A stretch of 64,000 nt of DNA from Citrobacter freundii ATCC 8090 = MTCC 1658 = NBRC 12681 (GTDB lineage Bacteria > Pseudomonadota > Gammaproteobacteria > Enterobacterales > Enterobacteriaceae): NCBI RefSeq assembly GCF_011064845.1, contig NZ_CP049015.1, positions 1,364,001 through 1,428,000 of the forward strand. Direction: 5' to 3'. Under the pieces are notes generated by a model. The model made no database searches. It was not told the origin of the DNA and saw only the letters and a program-made list of their open reading frames with translations. Positions 8,947 through 16,447 of this stretch are shown here, piece by piece. Each line of letters opens with the position of its first letter. Position 1 is the stretch's first letter. Position numbers and translations under genes: made by a program.

Positions 8947-11568
8947 ATGAATAAGACAACGTATTTTCCTGGCCTGTTACCGGGGGTTACGCCACCGCTG
9001 GCGGGGGTGGCGTTGTCCACGCTGGCGGCGCTCTTTCCCTCTTTAAGCCATGGTGAAAGCTATTTTAATCCGGCCTTTTTATCTGCGGATACGGCAACCG
9101 TGGCGGATTTATCACGTTTTGAAAAAGGTAATCACCAGCCTGAAGGTGTTTATCGCGTGGATATCTGGCGCAACGATGAGTTTGTGGCTACTCAGGATAT
9201 TCGTTTTACGACCAGCGCGGGAAAATCCGGGGAGAAGTCCGGTGGGCTGATGCCGTGCTTTGGGCTCGACTGGGTGAAGCGCCTTGGCGTCAATATCGCC
9301 GCGTTTCCGGCACTCAGTAAGGATGCGAACGATACCTGCATCAATCTACCAGAGGCGATTCCAGGCAGCGAGATTGCGTTTGATTTTTCTACCCTGCGAC
9401 TAAACGTCAGCCTGCCGCAGGCGTCGATGTTAAACAGCGCGCGTGGCTATATTCCACCGGAAGAGTGGGATGAAGGCATCCCGGCTGCGCTGGTTAACTA
9501 CAGTTTCACCGGCAGCCGCGGGAGTGATACGGACAGCTATTTCTTAAGTATGCTCAGTGGCCTGAACTATGGCCCCTGGCGCTTGAGAAATAACGGCGCA
9601 TGGAGCTATTCCAAAGGTGACGGATATCACTCACAAAGCTGGAAAAACATCGGCACATGGCTTCAGCGCGCGATTATCCCGCTGAAGGGCGAGCTGGTGA
9701 TGGGTGACAGCAACACCGGCAACGACGTTTTTGACAGCGTCGGATTTCGCGGGGCGCGGCTCTATTCCTCAGACAGTATGTATCCCGACAGCTTACAGGG
9801 TTACGCGCCTACCGTTCGCGGTATTGCGCGAACAGCGGCAAAGCTAACCATTCGTCAGAATGGCTATGTGATTTATCAAAGCTATGTTTCACCGGGCGCT
9901 TTCTCGATAACCGATCTCAACCCGACGTCATCCAGCGGTGACCTTGAGGTGACGGTGGACGAAAAGGACGGCAGCCAACAGCGCTATACGGTGCCGTACT
10001 CCACGGTTCCCTTGTTACAACGAGAAGGGCGTTTCAAATATGACGTGGTCGCAGGGGATTTTCGCAGCGGCAATAGCCAACAATCTTCTCCATTCTTTTT
10101 CCAGGGAACATTAATTGCTGGGTTACCAGAAGGCTACACCGCTTACGGCGGTACGCAGTTGGCCTCACGCTACACGGCGGTGGTTTTAGGCACCGGCCGA
10201 AACCTGGGGGACTGGGGGGCGGTTTCTGTCGATCTGACCCATGCCCGCAGCCAACTGGCGGATGACAGTACGCACCAGGGGCAGTCATTGCGTTTTCTAT
10301 ATGCGAAATCGCTGAACAATTTTGGCACCAACTTTCAGTTGTTGGGATATCGCTACTCTACGCGTGGTTTCTATACCCTCGACGATGTGGCGTATCGCAG
10401 TATGGAAGGCTATGAGTACGAATACGACAGCGAGGGCAATCGCCACGATGTGCCCGATGTGAAGAGTTACCACAACCTGAGCTACAGCAAAAAGGGCCGT
10501 TTCCAGATAAACATTTCGCAGAATCTGGGGGATTACGGATCGCTGTATGTCTCGGGTAGTCAGCAAACGTACTGGAATACCTCAGACACCAATACCTGGT
10601 ATCAACTGGGCTATGCCAGCGGCTGGCAAGGTATTAGCTATTCACTCTCCTGGTCGTGGAATGAATCGGTTGGCATCTCCGACACCGACCGTATTGTCGC
10701 GTTCAATATGTCAATACCGTTCAGCCTGCTGAGCGGACGGCGCTACTCGCGAGATAGCGCCTTCGATCGCACCTACGCCACCTTTAATGCTAACCGTAAT
10801 AGCAATGGACAAAACAGTTGGCAGAGCGGGATCGGCGGTACGTTGCTGGATGGACGCAACCTGAGCTACAGCGTGAATCAGGGGCACAGCAGCACCAATG
10901 GCTACAGCGGAAACGCCAGTGCCAACTGGCAGGCGGCCTATGGCACGCTGGGCGTGGGATACAACTACGATCGCGATCAGCATGACTACAACTGGCAACT
11001 CTCTGGCGGCGTGGTAGGGCATGCGGATGGCATTACGCTCAGTCAGCCTCTGGGTGATACCAACGTGCTGATTAAAGCGCCTGGCGCACAGGGTGTGCGG
11101 ATAGAAAACCAGACCGGCGTTCAAACCGACTGGCGTGGATACGCGGTGATGCCGTATGCCACCGTCTATCGCTATAACCGTGTCGCGTTAGACACCAATT
11201 CCATGAACAACAATACCGATGTGGAAAATAACGTCAGCAGCGTAGTACCAACGCAAGGGGCGCTGGTGCGAGCTGCGTTTGATACACGAATCGGTGTGCG
11301 GGCGCTGATTACCGCCAAACATGCCGGTAAACCCGTGCCGTTTGGCTCTATTGTGCGGGAAAACACCAGTGGCGTGACCAGTATGGTGGGCGAAGACGGG
11401 CAAATTTATCTCAGTGGTCTGCCGCTAAAAGGCGAGTTGCTGATCCAATGGGGGGAAGGCGCAAACGCTCGCTGCGTGGCGCGCTATGCCTTGCCTGAGG
11501 AGAGTCTGAAACAGGCGGTGACGCTCACGAACGTGACGTGCGAATCTCCAACGGCACGACAGGAATAA
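8947..11568 (+). CDS. fimD: Outer membrane fimbrial usher FimD
   Basis: Usher forming the outer membrane pore that accepts chaperone-subunit complexes and assembles the fimbria. 873 residues, typical for the family. After a signal region (about residues 1-36), the N-terminal domain begins [20 protein letters not shown]. The central beta-barrel with plug includes [20 protein letters not shown] and the C-terminal domains include [12 protein letters not shown] and RCVARYALP with the usual cysteines. fimH starts 4 nt downstream, so they are tightly coupled. Confidence 0.96.
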   Translation: MNKTTYFPGLLPGVTPPLAGVALSTLAALFPSLSHGESYFNPAFLSADTATVADLSRFEKGNHQPEGVYRVDIWRNDEFVATQDIRFTTSAGKSGEKSGGLMPCFGLDWVKRLGVNIAAFPALSKDANDTCINLPEAIPGSEIAFDFSTLRLNVSLPQASMLNSARGYIPPEEWDEGIPAALVNYSFTGSRGSDTDSYFLSMLSGLNYGPWRLRNNGAWSYSKGDGYHSQSWKNIGTWLQRAIIPLKGELVMGDSNTGNDVFDSVGFRGARLYSSDSMYPDSLQGYAPTVRGIARTAAKLTIRQNGYVIYQSYVSPGAFSITDLNPTSSSGDLEVTVDEKDGSQQRYTVPYSTVPLLQREGRFKYDVVAGDFRSGNSQQSSPFFFQGTLIAGLPEGYTAYGGTQLASRYTAVVLGTGRNLGDWGAVSVDLTHARSQLADDSTHQGQSLRFLYAKSLNNFGTNFQLLGYRYSTRGFYTLDDVAYRSMEGYEYEYDSEGNRHDVPDVKSYHNLSYSKKGRFQINISQNLGDYGSLYVSGSQQTYWNTSDTNTWYQLGYASGWQGISYSLSWSWNESVGISDTDRIVAFNMSIPFSLLSGRRYSRDSAFDRTYATFNANRNSNGQNSWQSGIGGTLLDGRNLSYSVNQGHSSTNGYSGNASANWQAAYGTLGVGYNYDRDQHDYNWQLSGGVVGHADGITLSQPLGDTNVLIKAPGAQGVRIENQTGVQTDWRGYAVMPYATVYRYNRVALDTNSMNNNTDVENNVSSVVPTQGALVRAAFDTRIGVRALITAKHAGKPVPFGSIVRENTSGVTSMVGEDGQIYLSGLPLKGELLIQWGEGANARCVARYALPEESLKQAVTLTNVTCESPTARQE

Positions 11569-11572
11569 TACG

Positions 11573-12580
11573 ATGAAAAGACAAACGGGTTTGTTACTGG
11601 GAAGCGCTTTACTGCTGATGGCACATTCGTCATGGGCGACGGTCTGCCATAACTCGAATGGCACGCCAACGGATGTTTTTTACGATTTGTCGAATGTCTT
11701 TAACAGCAGCAACAACCAGCCGGGACAGGTTGTAACGTTACCGGAAAAATCGGGCTGGATTGGCGTGAATGCCACCTGTCCGGCCGGAACGTCGGTGAAT
11801 TACACCTACCGAAGCTATGTCACTGAACTTCCGGTGCAAAGTACCGAGGGCGGTTTTCAGTATCTGAAGCTCAATGACTACCTGCTGGGAGCCATGAGCA
11901 TCACCGACAGCTATGCCGGGTTGTTTTATCCTCCGCGTAATTATATCCGCATGGGGACTCACCCCAACGTATCGAAACAGCAGCCTTTTGGCGTAATGGA
12001 TTCAAAGCTGGTGTTTAAACTCAAAGTGATCCGCTCGTTTATTAACATGGTTCCGATTCCGCGGCAGACGATGTTCAGCGTCTATGTCACGACCAGTACC
12101 GGAGATGCGCTAAGCACGCCGGTGTACACTATCAGCTACAGCGGTAAGGTGGAGGTTCCACAAAACTGTGAGGTGAACGCCGGGCAGATTGTTGAGTTTG
12201 ATTTTGGCGATATCGGCGCATCGTTGTTTAGCAAGGCGGGGGCAGGAAACCGGCCCGAAGGCATTAATCCGCAGACAAAAACCGTGGCGATAAAATGCAC
12301 CAACGTCGCCGCACAGGCCTACTTGACCATGCGTGTAGAGGCTGAGAAAGCCACCGGAAAAATGATGGTTTCTGACAACCCGGATTTAGGTTTTATCGTC
12401 GCCGATAGCAGTGGTAACCCGCTGACGCCTAACAATTTGTCCAGCAATATCCCATTTCAATTGGATGATAACGCCGCAGCCAGGGTCGGTATTCGGGCAT
12501 GGCCGGTCAGCGTGACGGGGAATAAACCTACCGAAGGGCCTTTTACGGCTCGTGGTTATCTGCGAGTGGATTATGACTAA
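11573..12580 (+). CDS. fimH: Fimbrial tip adhesin FimH
   Basis: Tip adhesin of 335 residues, the length of the Salmonella FimH type. Signal peptide of about 22 residues (ending SSWA), then an N-terminal lectin domain (about 23-195) with VCHNSNG and NATCPAGTSVNY cysteines, then a pilin domain starting near NCEVNAGQIVEFDFGDI that docks into the fibre by donor-strand exchange. Mannose binding is expected from the family but cannot be read from the sequence with certainty. Its last 8 nt overlap the fimF start. Confidence 0.92.
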   Translation: MKRQTGLLLGSALLLMAHSSWATVCHNSNGTPTDVFYDLSNVFNSSNNQPGQVVTLPEKSGWIGVNATCPAGTSVNYTYRSYVTELPVQSTEGGFQYLKLNDYLLGAMSITDSYAGLFYPPRNYIRMGTHPNVSKQQPFGVMDSKLVFKLKVIRSFINMVPIPRQTMFSVYVTTSTGDALSTPVYTISYSGKVEVPQNCEVNAGQIVEFDFGDIGASLFSKAGAGNRPEGINPQTKTVAIKCTNVAAQAYLTMRVEAEKATGKMMVSDNPDLGFIVADSSGNPLTPNNLSSNIPFQLDDNAAARVGIRAWPVSVTGNKPTEGPFTARGYLRVDYD

Positions 12581-13109
12581 CAAGCAAACGCCATTCGCAG
12601 GGGCGCTTCTGGCGATGGTGTCCCTGCTAACATTCAGTTCGTTGGGCCATGCCTCCTCGTCGCTGGGGGAAATCAATATTGAGCTGCGTGGCAACGTGGT
12701 GGACTTTACCTGTGCGGTGATTGCCAGCGACAGCAATAAGTCGGTGGAGTTGGGGACCTGGCCGACAAAGCAGCTTCAGACCAGCGGAGATACCACTCAA
12801 CCGGTCGCGTTTACGCTGAAGCTTGAAGGTTGCCCGCCGGGATCCGCATCGATAACGTTTTCCGGTACTCCGGCTCCGGGCACGACGCTGTTGGCGCTTG
12901 ATGATGCGGTCATGGCACAAAAGGTGGCGATTGAACTGCACGACAGCGATCGTACGCGATTACCGCTCGAACAGGCGAGCCAGGCCGTGGGGATTGATGA
13001 GAACGGCAATGCCACGCTGACCTTTTTCGCCAACTATATCGCGTTAGCCGATGGAGTTCAGCCTGGCGTCGCCAGGGCTGATGCCACGTTTATGATTAAC
13101 TATAACTAA
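12573..13109 (+). CDS. fimF: Minor fimbrial subunit FimF
   Basis: Adaptor pilin linking FimH to the rod. The ATG at 12573 overlaps the fimH stop (ATGACTAA), giving 178 residues with a signal peptide up to about GHASS. Pilin cysteines occur as VDFTCAVIA and LEGCPPG, and the chain ends MINYN with the penultimate tyrosine typical of chaperone-bound subunits. An upstream in-frame GTG at 12552 exists, but the overlapping ATG fits coupling. Last structural gene of the operon. Confidence 0.92.
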   Translation: MTNKQTPFAGALLAMVSLLTFSSLGHASSSLGEINIELRGNVVDFTCAVIASDSNKSVELGTWPTKQLQTSGDTTQPVAFTLKLEGCPPGSASITFSGTPAPGTTLLALDDAVMAQKVAIELHDSDRTRLPLEQASQAVGIDENGNATLTFFANYIALADGVQPGVARADATFMINYN

Positions 13110-13128
13110 TCAATAAGCTGATAAAATG

Positions 13129-13153
13129 CTCCCGAACGACATCTCGCCGGGAG
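13129..13153. terminator. Hairpin between convergent fimF and fimZ
   Basis: CTCCCG (13129-13134) pairs with CGGGAG (13148-13153) in the 49-bp gap between convergent fimF and fimZ. The following bases are T-rich but lack a clean T-run on either strand, so it is a probable bidirectional terminator of modest strength. Confidence 0.45.
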
Positions 13154-13158
13154 TGTTA

Positions 13159-13791
13159 TTACATTAACTCATGCATTTTTGCATAATCGATCAGCTCAAC
13201 GATGGTGTGCAACCCGAGCTTGGAGTAGATATTCGCCTTGTGAGCGCTAATCGTTTTATTGCTGAGTAACAACTGTTCAGCAATTTCCTTATTGGACAGA
13301 CCGTTTGCCAGATAACGCAAAACCGTAACCTCGCGGTTAGAGAGCGGCATGTCATTCAGCACACCTTTTTGTGCGTTTATATTGTTAATGAAATTAAGGG
13401 TGTCCGACGGGAAAAAAGAATATCCCGATAAAATCATTTTTACTGCATTGTAGATATCATTGAGATCCTTTCGTTTACTGACAAAACCATTTGCACCGGC
13501 CCGGATAGCACGCCCGGCATAAAAAGACTCCGATTTGGAAGAGAGAAACAGCACCCGAGTTTTCTCCTGCAGAGACTTTATTCTCTTGAGTAATGTAAAT
13601 CCATCCGAACCAGGTAGTTCAATATCCAGGATGACAAGATCGACCGGGTATGTGCGCAGGTGTTCTATTGCCGTACGGCTGTCGTCGGTTTTCAATACTA
13701 CCTGAATATTACTGTTTTTCTCGAGTAGTACTTCTATCGACATTCTGACAATAGGGTGTTCGTCCATAATGATAACGGATGCTGGTTTCAT
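13159..13791 (-). CDS. fimZ: Fimbrial response regulator FimZ
   Basis: NarL/FixJ-type response regulator that activates fimA in Salmonella. The start MKPASVIIMDEHP at 13791 gives 210 residues, the known length; an upstream in-frame codon at 13806 adds five residues. The receiver spans about residues 1-120 with the phosphoacceptor in VILDIELPGSDGF and the conserved lysine in GFVSKRKD. The C-terminal LuxR-type helix-turn-helix includes LSNREVTVLRYLANGLSNKE and ISAHKANIYSKLGL. No partner kinase gene is nearby. A large leader hairpin lies at 13873-13941. Confidence 0.95.
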   Translation of the reverse strand: MKPASVIIMDEHPIVRMSIEVLLEKNSNIQVVLKTDDSRTAIEHLRTYPVDLVILDIELPGSDGFTLLKRIKSLQEKTRVLFLSSKSESFYAGRAIRAGANGFVSKRKDLNDIYNAVKMILSGYSFFPSDTLNFINNINAQKGVLNDMPLSNREVTVLRYLANGLSNKEIAEQLLLSNKTISAHKANIYSKLGLHTIVELIDYAKMHELM

Positions 13792-14378
13792 TGTTGTATG
13801 CCTCAAACTGTTTGCGTATCTTGCGAATTTGATAAAACATCAGGCGTTATAATATTGTCAAATAGCCAAGAATTGTTCTGCGGGAAAACCGAATAAATAT
13901 TATTTCATCCTTGTTTATTCGGTTGTTCTTCTGCAGAACAATGAATTTGTGGAAAATCCATTTCACACCGGGAAAACTAACAATTAATCAGGAAACTGTG
14001 GGGATTATACCTGCTCTGTTCTTTCGGAAAAGACTTACAACATCCCGGTTGTTAATGTCAGTTAGGATATTCTGAAAGATCCAGATGTGTTAATGACTAT
14101 TGGTATTATTTATCTGCAGTTCGAATTATGGCAGATTGAAAATTTTTTTTAAATAGTAAAAACGATACAATAAACCAATTGTTTAGGTTTTGTTAAGGCT
14201 GCAATTAGGCTTTTTTATATTGAAATGCACAGAATCAGTAAGGTTAAGTGTGACAGTGGCACCAGGCATAATACCAGGAATAGTTGTAAATATTAAATAT
14301 TTGTAAAAATTAGATCTTTTTTCTTATTCAAGAATAAGTAGTTTCCTAAAAAATCTTATCGCACATAGGGTTATGGTG
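13792..14378. other. fimY-fimZ intergenic region
   Basis: 587 bp, strongly AT-rich, no supported gene. It contains the long inverted repeat at 13873-13941 and a perfect small palindrome CTTATTC-AA-GAATAAG at 14323-14338, 41 bp downstream of the fimY stop. It should carry the fimZ promoter and 5' leader. Confidence 0.6.
13873..13941. repeat. Long inverted repeat upstream of fimZ
   Basis: Left arm 13873-13897 begins TTGTTCTGC and ends ACCGAATAAA. Right arm 13914-13941 begins TTTATTCGGTTG and ends GCAGAACAA. The arms pair over about 22 of 25-28 positions around a 16-nt AT-rich loop. It lies 82 nt upstream of the fimZ start. No T-run follows on either strand, so a protein-binding site or leader hairpin is more likely than a terminator. 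Confidence 0.7.
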
Positions 14379-15101
14379 TTAAATTAAATGAAGAGAGGTA
14401 ACGTTGAGGCGGTGTATCAGATGCAAAAAGCGTTGTCTGCTGGGTAACCCCAGGCGCGTAATCAATTGGTTCAGGCGATAGATGATACGGTGGTAAGGTT
14501 GTGTTTGTAACAATGCAATCTTTTTTAAGGAGTTACCTTGTAAAAGTAAGGCAATCATCTCCCAATCGAGCTGATTTATGCGTCTGGAATGAATATAGTC
14601 AGGAACCGGCGATAATAAGGCGTGACGCACCTCCGGAAGGCGTAAATTGCGTGATAGGATATAAAATGGACCGGATAGTGAAATAAAGGTAGTCAGGTCT
14701 TCATCACGACTTGAAAGCATTATGAAGATCTGGATGTCATTACGCTGCTTAATTAGCTGGCGCAAACGTTCAAGTATATCGAAATAGGGGAGTGTTAAGC
14801 TTTCTATGTCAATCACTAACTGGCTAATTACTGGTTCTTGCATGCTGGGTAAGGCCGACTCAACGCTCTGGAAGACCGCCGTACGTGTGCCTGAGAATAA
14901 ATGTCGACTTAACGCATAGGCCAGGTAGTAGTCTGTTGTAATTATCGCCTGAGATATAGTGTCGTCCGGTAATGTGTATTCGAGTTTTTGCGCCAGATAC
15001 TCGAGCCGGTCAAATACTTGTGAGGTACAGTGGGGATATTGCCAGGTACAGTTAGTGTTTCGTATGCGGCGATAGCGGTCCCGGCGTTTTGCGCTGTGCA
15101 T
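14379..15101 (-). CDS. fimY: Fimbrial regulator FimY
   Basis: FimY activates type 1 fimbriae together with FimZ in Salmonella. The start at 15101 (MHSAKRRDRYRR) gives 240 residues, the known length; two in-frame ATGs upstream (15116 and 15158) are possible and ribosome-binding evidence does not clearly decide. The conserved body reads SQVFDRLEYLAQKLEYTLPD near the N-terminus, and the C-terminus has a LuxR-like helix-turn-helix (INQLDWEMIALLLQGNSLKK). No phosphoacceptor receiver is evident. Identification is by recognition plus position between fimZ and fimW. Confidence 0.9.
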   Translation of the reverse strand: MHSAKRRDRYRRIRNTNCTWQYPHCTSQVFDRLEYLAQKLEYTLPDDTISQAIITTDYYLAYALSRHLFSGTRTAVFQSVESALPSMQEPVISQLVIDIESLTLPYFDILERLRQLIKQRNDIQIFIMLSSRDEDLTTFISLSGPFYILSRNLRLPEVRHALLSPVPDYIHSRRINQLDWEMIALLLQGNSLKKIALLQTQPYHRIIYRLNQLITRLGLPSRQRFLHLIHRLNVTSLHLI

Positions 15102-15486
15102 CCTTTTCCATTCCATTTCTGTTGCGGCAGGTCTGGATAAATTGCTGACTATAAACATCCCTGACCCAAATTTTTGCCAGCGTAAAGGTCAATGTCCTTG
15201 TGCCGTTGGGTTTCAGTACTTCAACAATCATCAGACTGGCAATTGCGTATCCCATCAGAATAATCTGCCGGAAGTTTTCTGATGTCTTACTCAATGCCCA
15301 AAAGATCGTTTTATCCAGTTCAACCTCTCTCTGATATTAGATAAAATATTACCGGGTGTGTCTTTCTGTTACCCCGGAAATAGTATGGCTGGATTATTCT
15401 GGCAGTCTGCGGATAGGTACAGTAGGAGTCGATACTTAATCGAGGATGAGATATTTCTCAATAAAAATTAGGCAGAGATACCCCGT
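15102..15486. other. fimW-fimY intergenic region
   Basis: 385 bp without a convincing gene. In Salmonella an EAL-domain gene (STM0551) occupies this position between fimY and fimW; no EAL motif is readable here, so that gene appears absent. A TTG-initiated frame (15294 to 15052, - strand) runs into fimY but has no clear support. Confidence 0.5.
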
Positions 15487-16080
15487 CTAATTTTGTAGAA
15501 AATTCAGATGGGCGCGGATGTATCTTAAGAATTGCTGATCGTTTTTCACATGCAGCTTTTTCATTATGCCGCGGCGGGTCGCTTTGGCTTGAAGATCGCT
15601 TATTGAGAGTAGGTGAGCCGTTTCGGCTAAGGTATATCCGCTGGCGAGAAACATTAAGAACTTGCGTTCGTCGACAGAAAAGTTGCGGGTAGTGCAGTAA
15701 TGGCAGATAGTTGCAGGCACGTTGTTGCGCAGCGCACGTTTTTGCAGGATGGGGACTAATTTTTTAGTCATTTCCTCAACGTCATCTTCCCGATAGATCA
15801 GCGGCAACATGTACAGGCAGGGCCGGAACATCAGCTTATCTTTATCGTTTCTGTTGCAGATGACAACCCGGTGTTGGCGGCGGGTATGGATCGGAATCTG
15901 ATAGCAATCGGCGCTGAGCCAATCTTCATCCAGGGAGATAAACGCGATGTCAGCGCGATCGATATTCTCGACAGGTAAAAAGCAGATCTCCTGATGCCAC
16001 TGATTTGCCAGATGGGAGATGATGATTTTCAGTCCATGTTCGAAGTGACTGTTTTCTTCCTTGATGGCGATACTTAACAT
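15487..16080 (-). CDS. fimW: Fimbrial regulator FimW
   Basis: FimW is a negative regulator of type 1 fimbriae in Salmonella. The start MLSIAIKEENSHFEHG at 16080 gives 197 residues, as known; the open frame extends further upstream but without recognisable protein. A degenerate receiver-like N-terminal half (ENIDRADIAFISLDEDW) is followed by a LuxR-type helix-turn-helix: FSVDERKFLMFLASGYTLAE and KATRRGIMKKLHVKN. It is the gene closest to argU, as in Salmonella. Confidence 0.88.
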   Translation of the reverse strand: MLSIAIKEENSHFEHGLKIIISHLANQWHQEICFLPVENIDRADIAFISLDEDWLSADCYQIPIHTRRQHRVVICNRNDKDKLMFRPCLYMLPLIYREDDVEEMTKKLVPILQKRALRNNVPATICHYCTTRNFSVDERKFLMFLASGYTLAETAHLLSISDLQAKATRRGIMKKLHVKNDQQFLRYIRAHLNFLQN

Positions 16081-16114
16081 TAAAGAGTTCCTGAACCACT
16101 GGAGGGGTAAGGGA

Positions 16115-16261
16115 ATGTTAAGCAAAATCATAAATATTCTAAATACATGTATCCTTAAATCTGGCGTTTCGTGGGCTGAGTTGTTACCAGGTGATTTCCT
16201 GGATACCCTTGAACAAGCAGAAAAAATCAACATTCGTACACTTCGCCAGCAACTGAAATAA
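16115..16261 (+). CDS. Possible small protein between fimW and argU
   Basis: A 48-codon frame starting ATG at 16115 and preceded by GGAGGGG with 7-nt spacing, an unusually good ribosome-binding site. The product begins MLSKIINILNTCILKSGVSW and continues with an acidic then basic tail (DTLEQAEKINIRTLRQQLK). No family is recognised and it lacks an obvious signal peptide. It is divergent from fimW and ends 7 bp before the argU promoter. It could be a real small protein, a decayed remnant or chance. Confidence 0.35.
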   Translation: MLSKIINILNTCILKSGVSWAELLPGDFLDTLEQAEKINIRTLRQQLK

Positions 16262-16267
16262 AAGGCA

Positions 16268-16295
16268 TTGACTCAGCAGGCGCTGACCGTATAAT
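16268..16295 (+). promoter_or_regulatory. argU promoter
   Basis: TTGACT (16268-16273) and TATAAT (16290-16295) with a 16-bp spacer, followed by a GC-rich CACGCG discriminator typical of stable RNA promoters. The tRNA begins about 38 nt further on. Confidence 0.8.
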
Positions 16296-16333
16296 TCACG
16301 CGTTTCATCTGCATGAAGTAATTACTTCGCAAT

Positions 16334-16410
16334 GCGCCCTTAGCTCAGTTGGATAGAGCAACGGCCTTCTAAGCCGTAGGTCGTAGGTTCGAATCCTACA
16401 GGGCGTACCA
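16334..16410 (+). tRNA. argU: tRNA-Arg (anticodon UCU), argU/fimU
   Basis: 77-nt tRNA with encoded CCA. D arm TAGCTCAGTTGGATAGAGCA, anticodon loop CTTCTAA with anticodon TCT, and T arm GTAGGTTCGAATCCTAC are all intact. It reads AGA (and AGG by wobble). The acceptor stem is GCGCCCT/AGGGCGT, so position 1-72 is G-U rather than the G-C I recall for E. coli argU. In Salmonella the same gene, fimU, supports FimY translation. In E. coli it is the DLP12 prophage attachment site; no integrase follows here. Confidence 0.97.
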
Positions 16411-16447
16411 TTCAAAGTTAGTCCCTATGCTCAGCTTCAACGTACCG

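Noticed and set aside
15052..15294. 80-codon frame between fimW and fimY on the - strand
   Set aside because: It begins at TTG without a good ribosome-binding site, overlaps the fimY start in another frame, and its C-terminus is low-complexity.
16061..16114. Longer version of the small frame next to argU, starting at 16061
   Set aside because: It would overlap the fimW start antisense and has no ribosome-binding site; only the ATG at 16115 is worth considering.
16334..16447. Prophage or integrative element inserted at argU
   Set aside because: argU is a known attachment site, but no integrase gene or duplicated tRNA 3' end was seen; torS follows within 40 bp.
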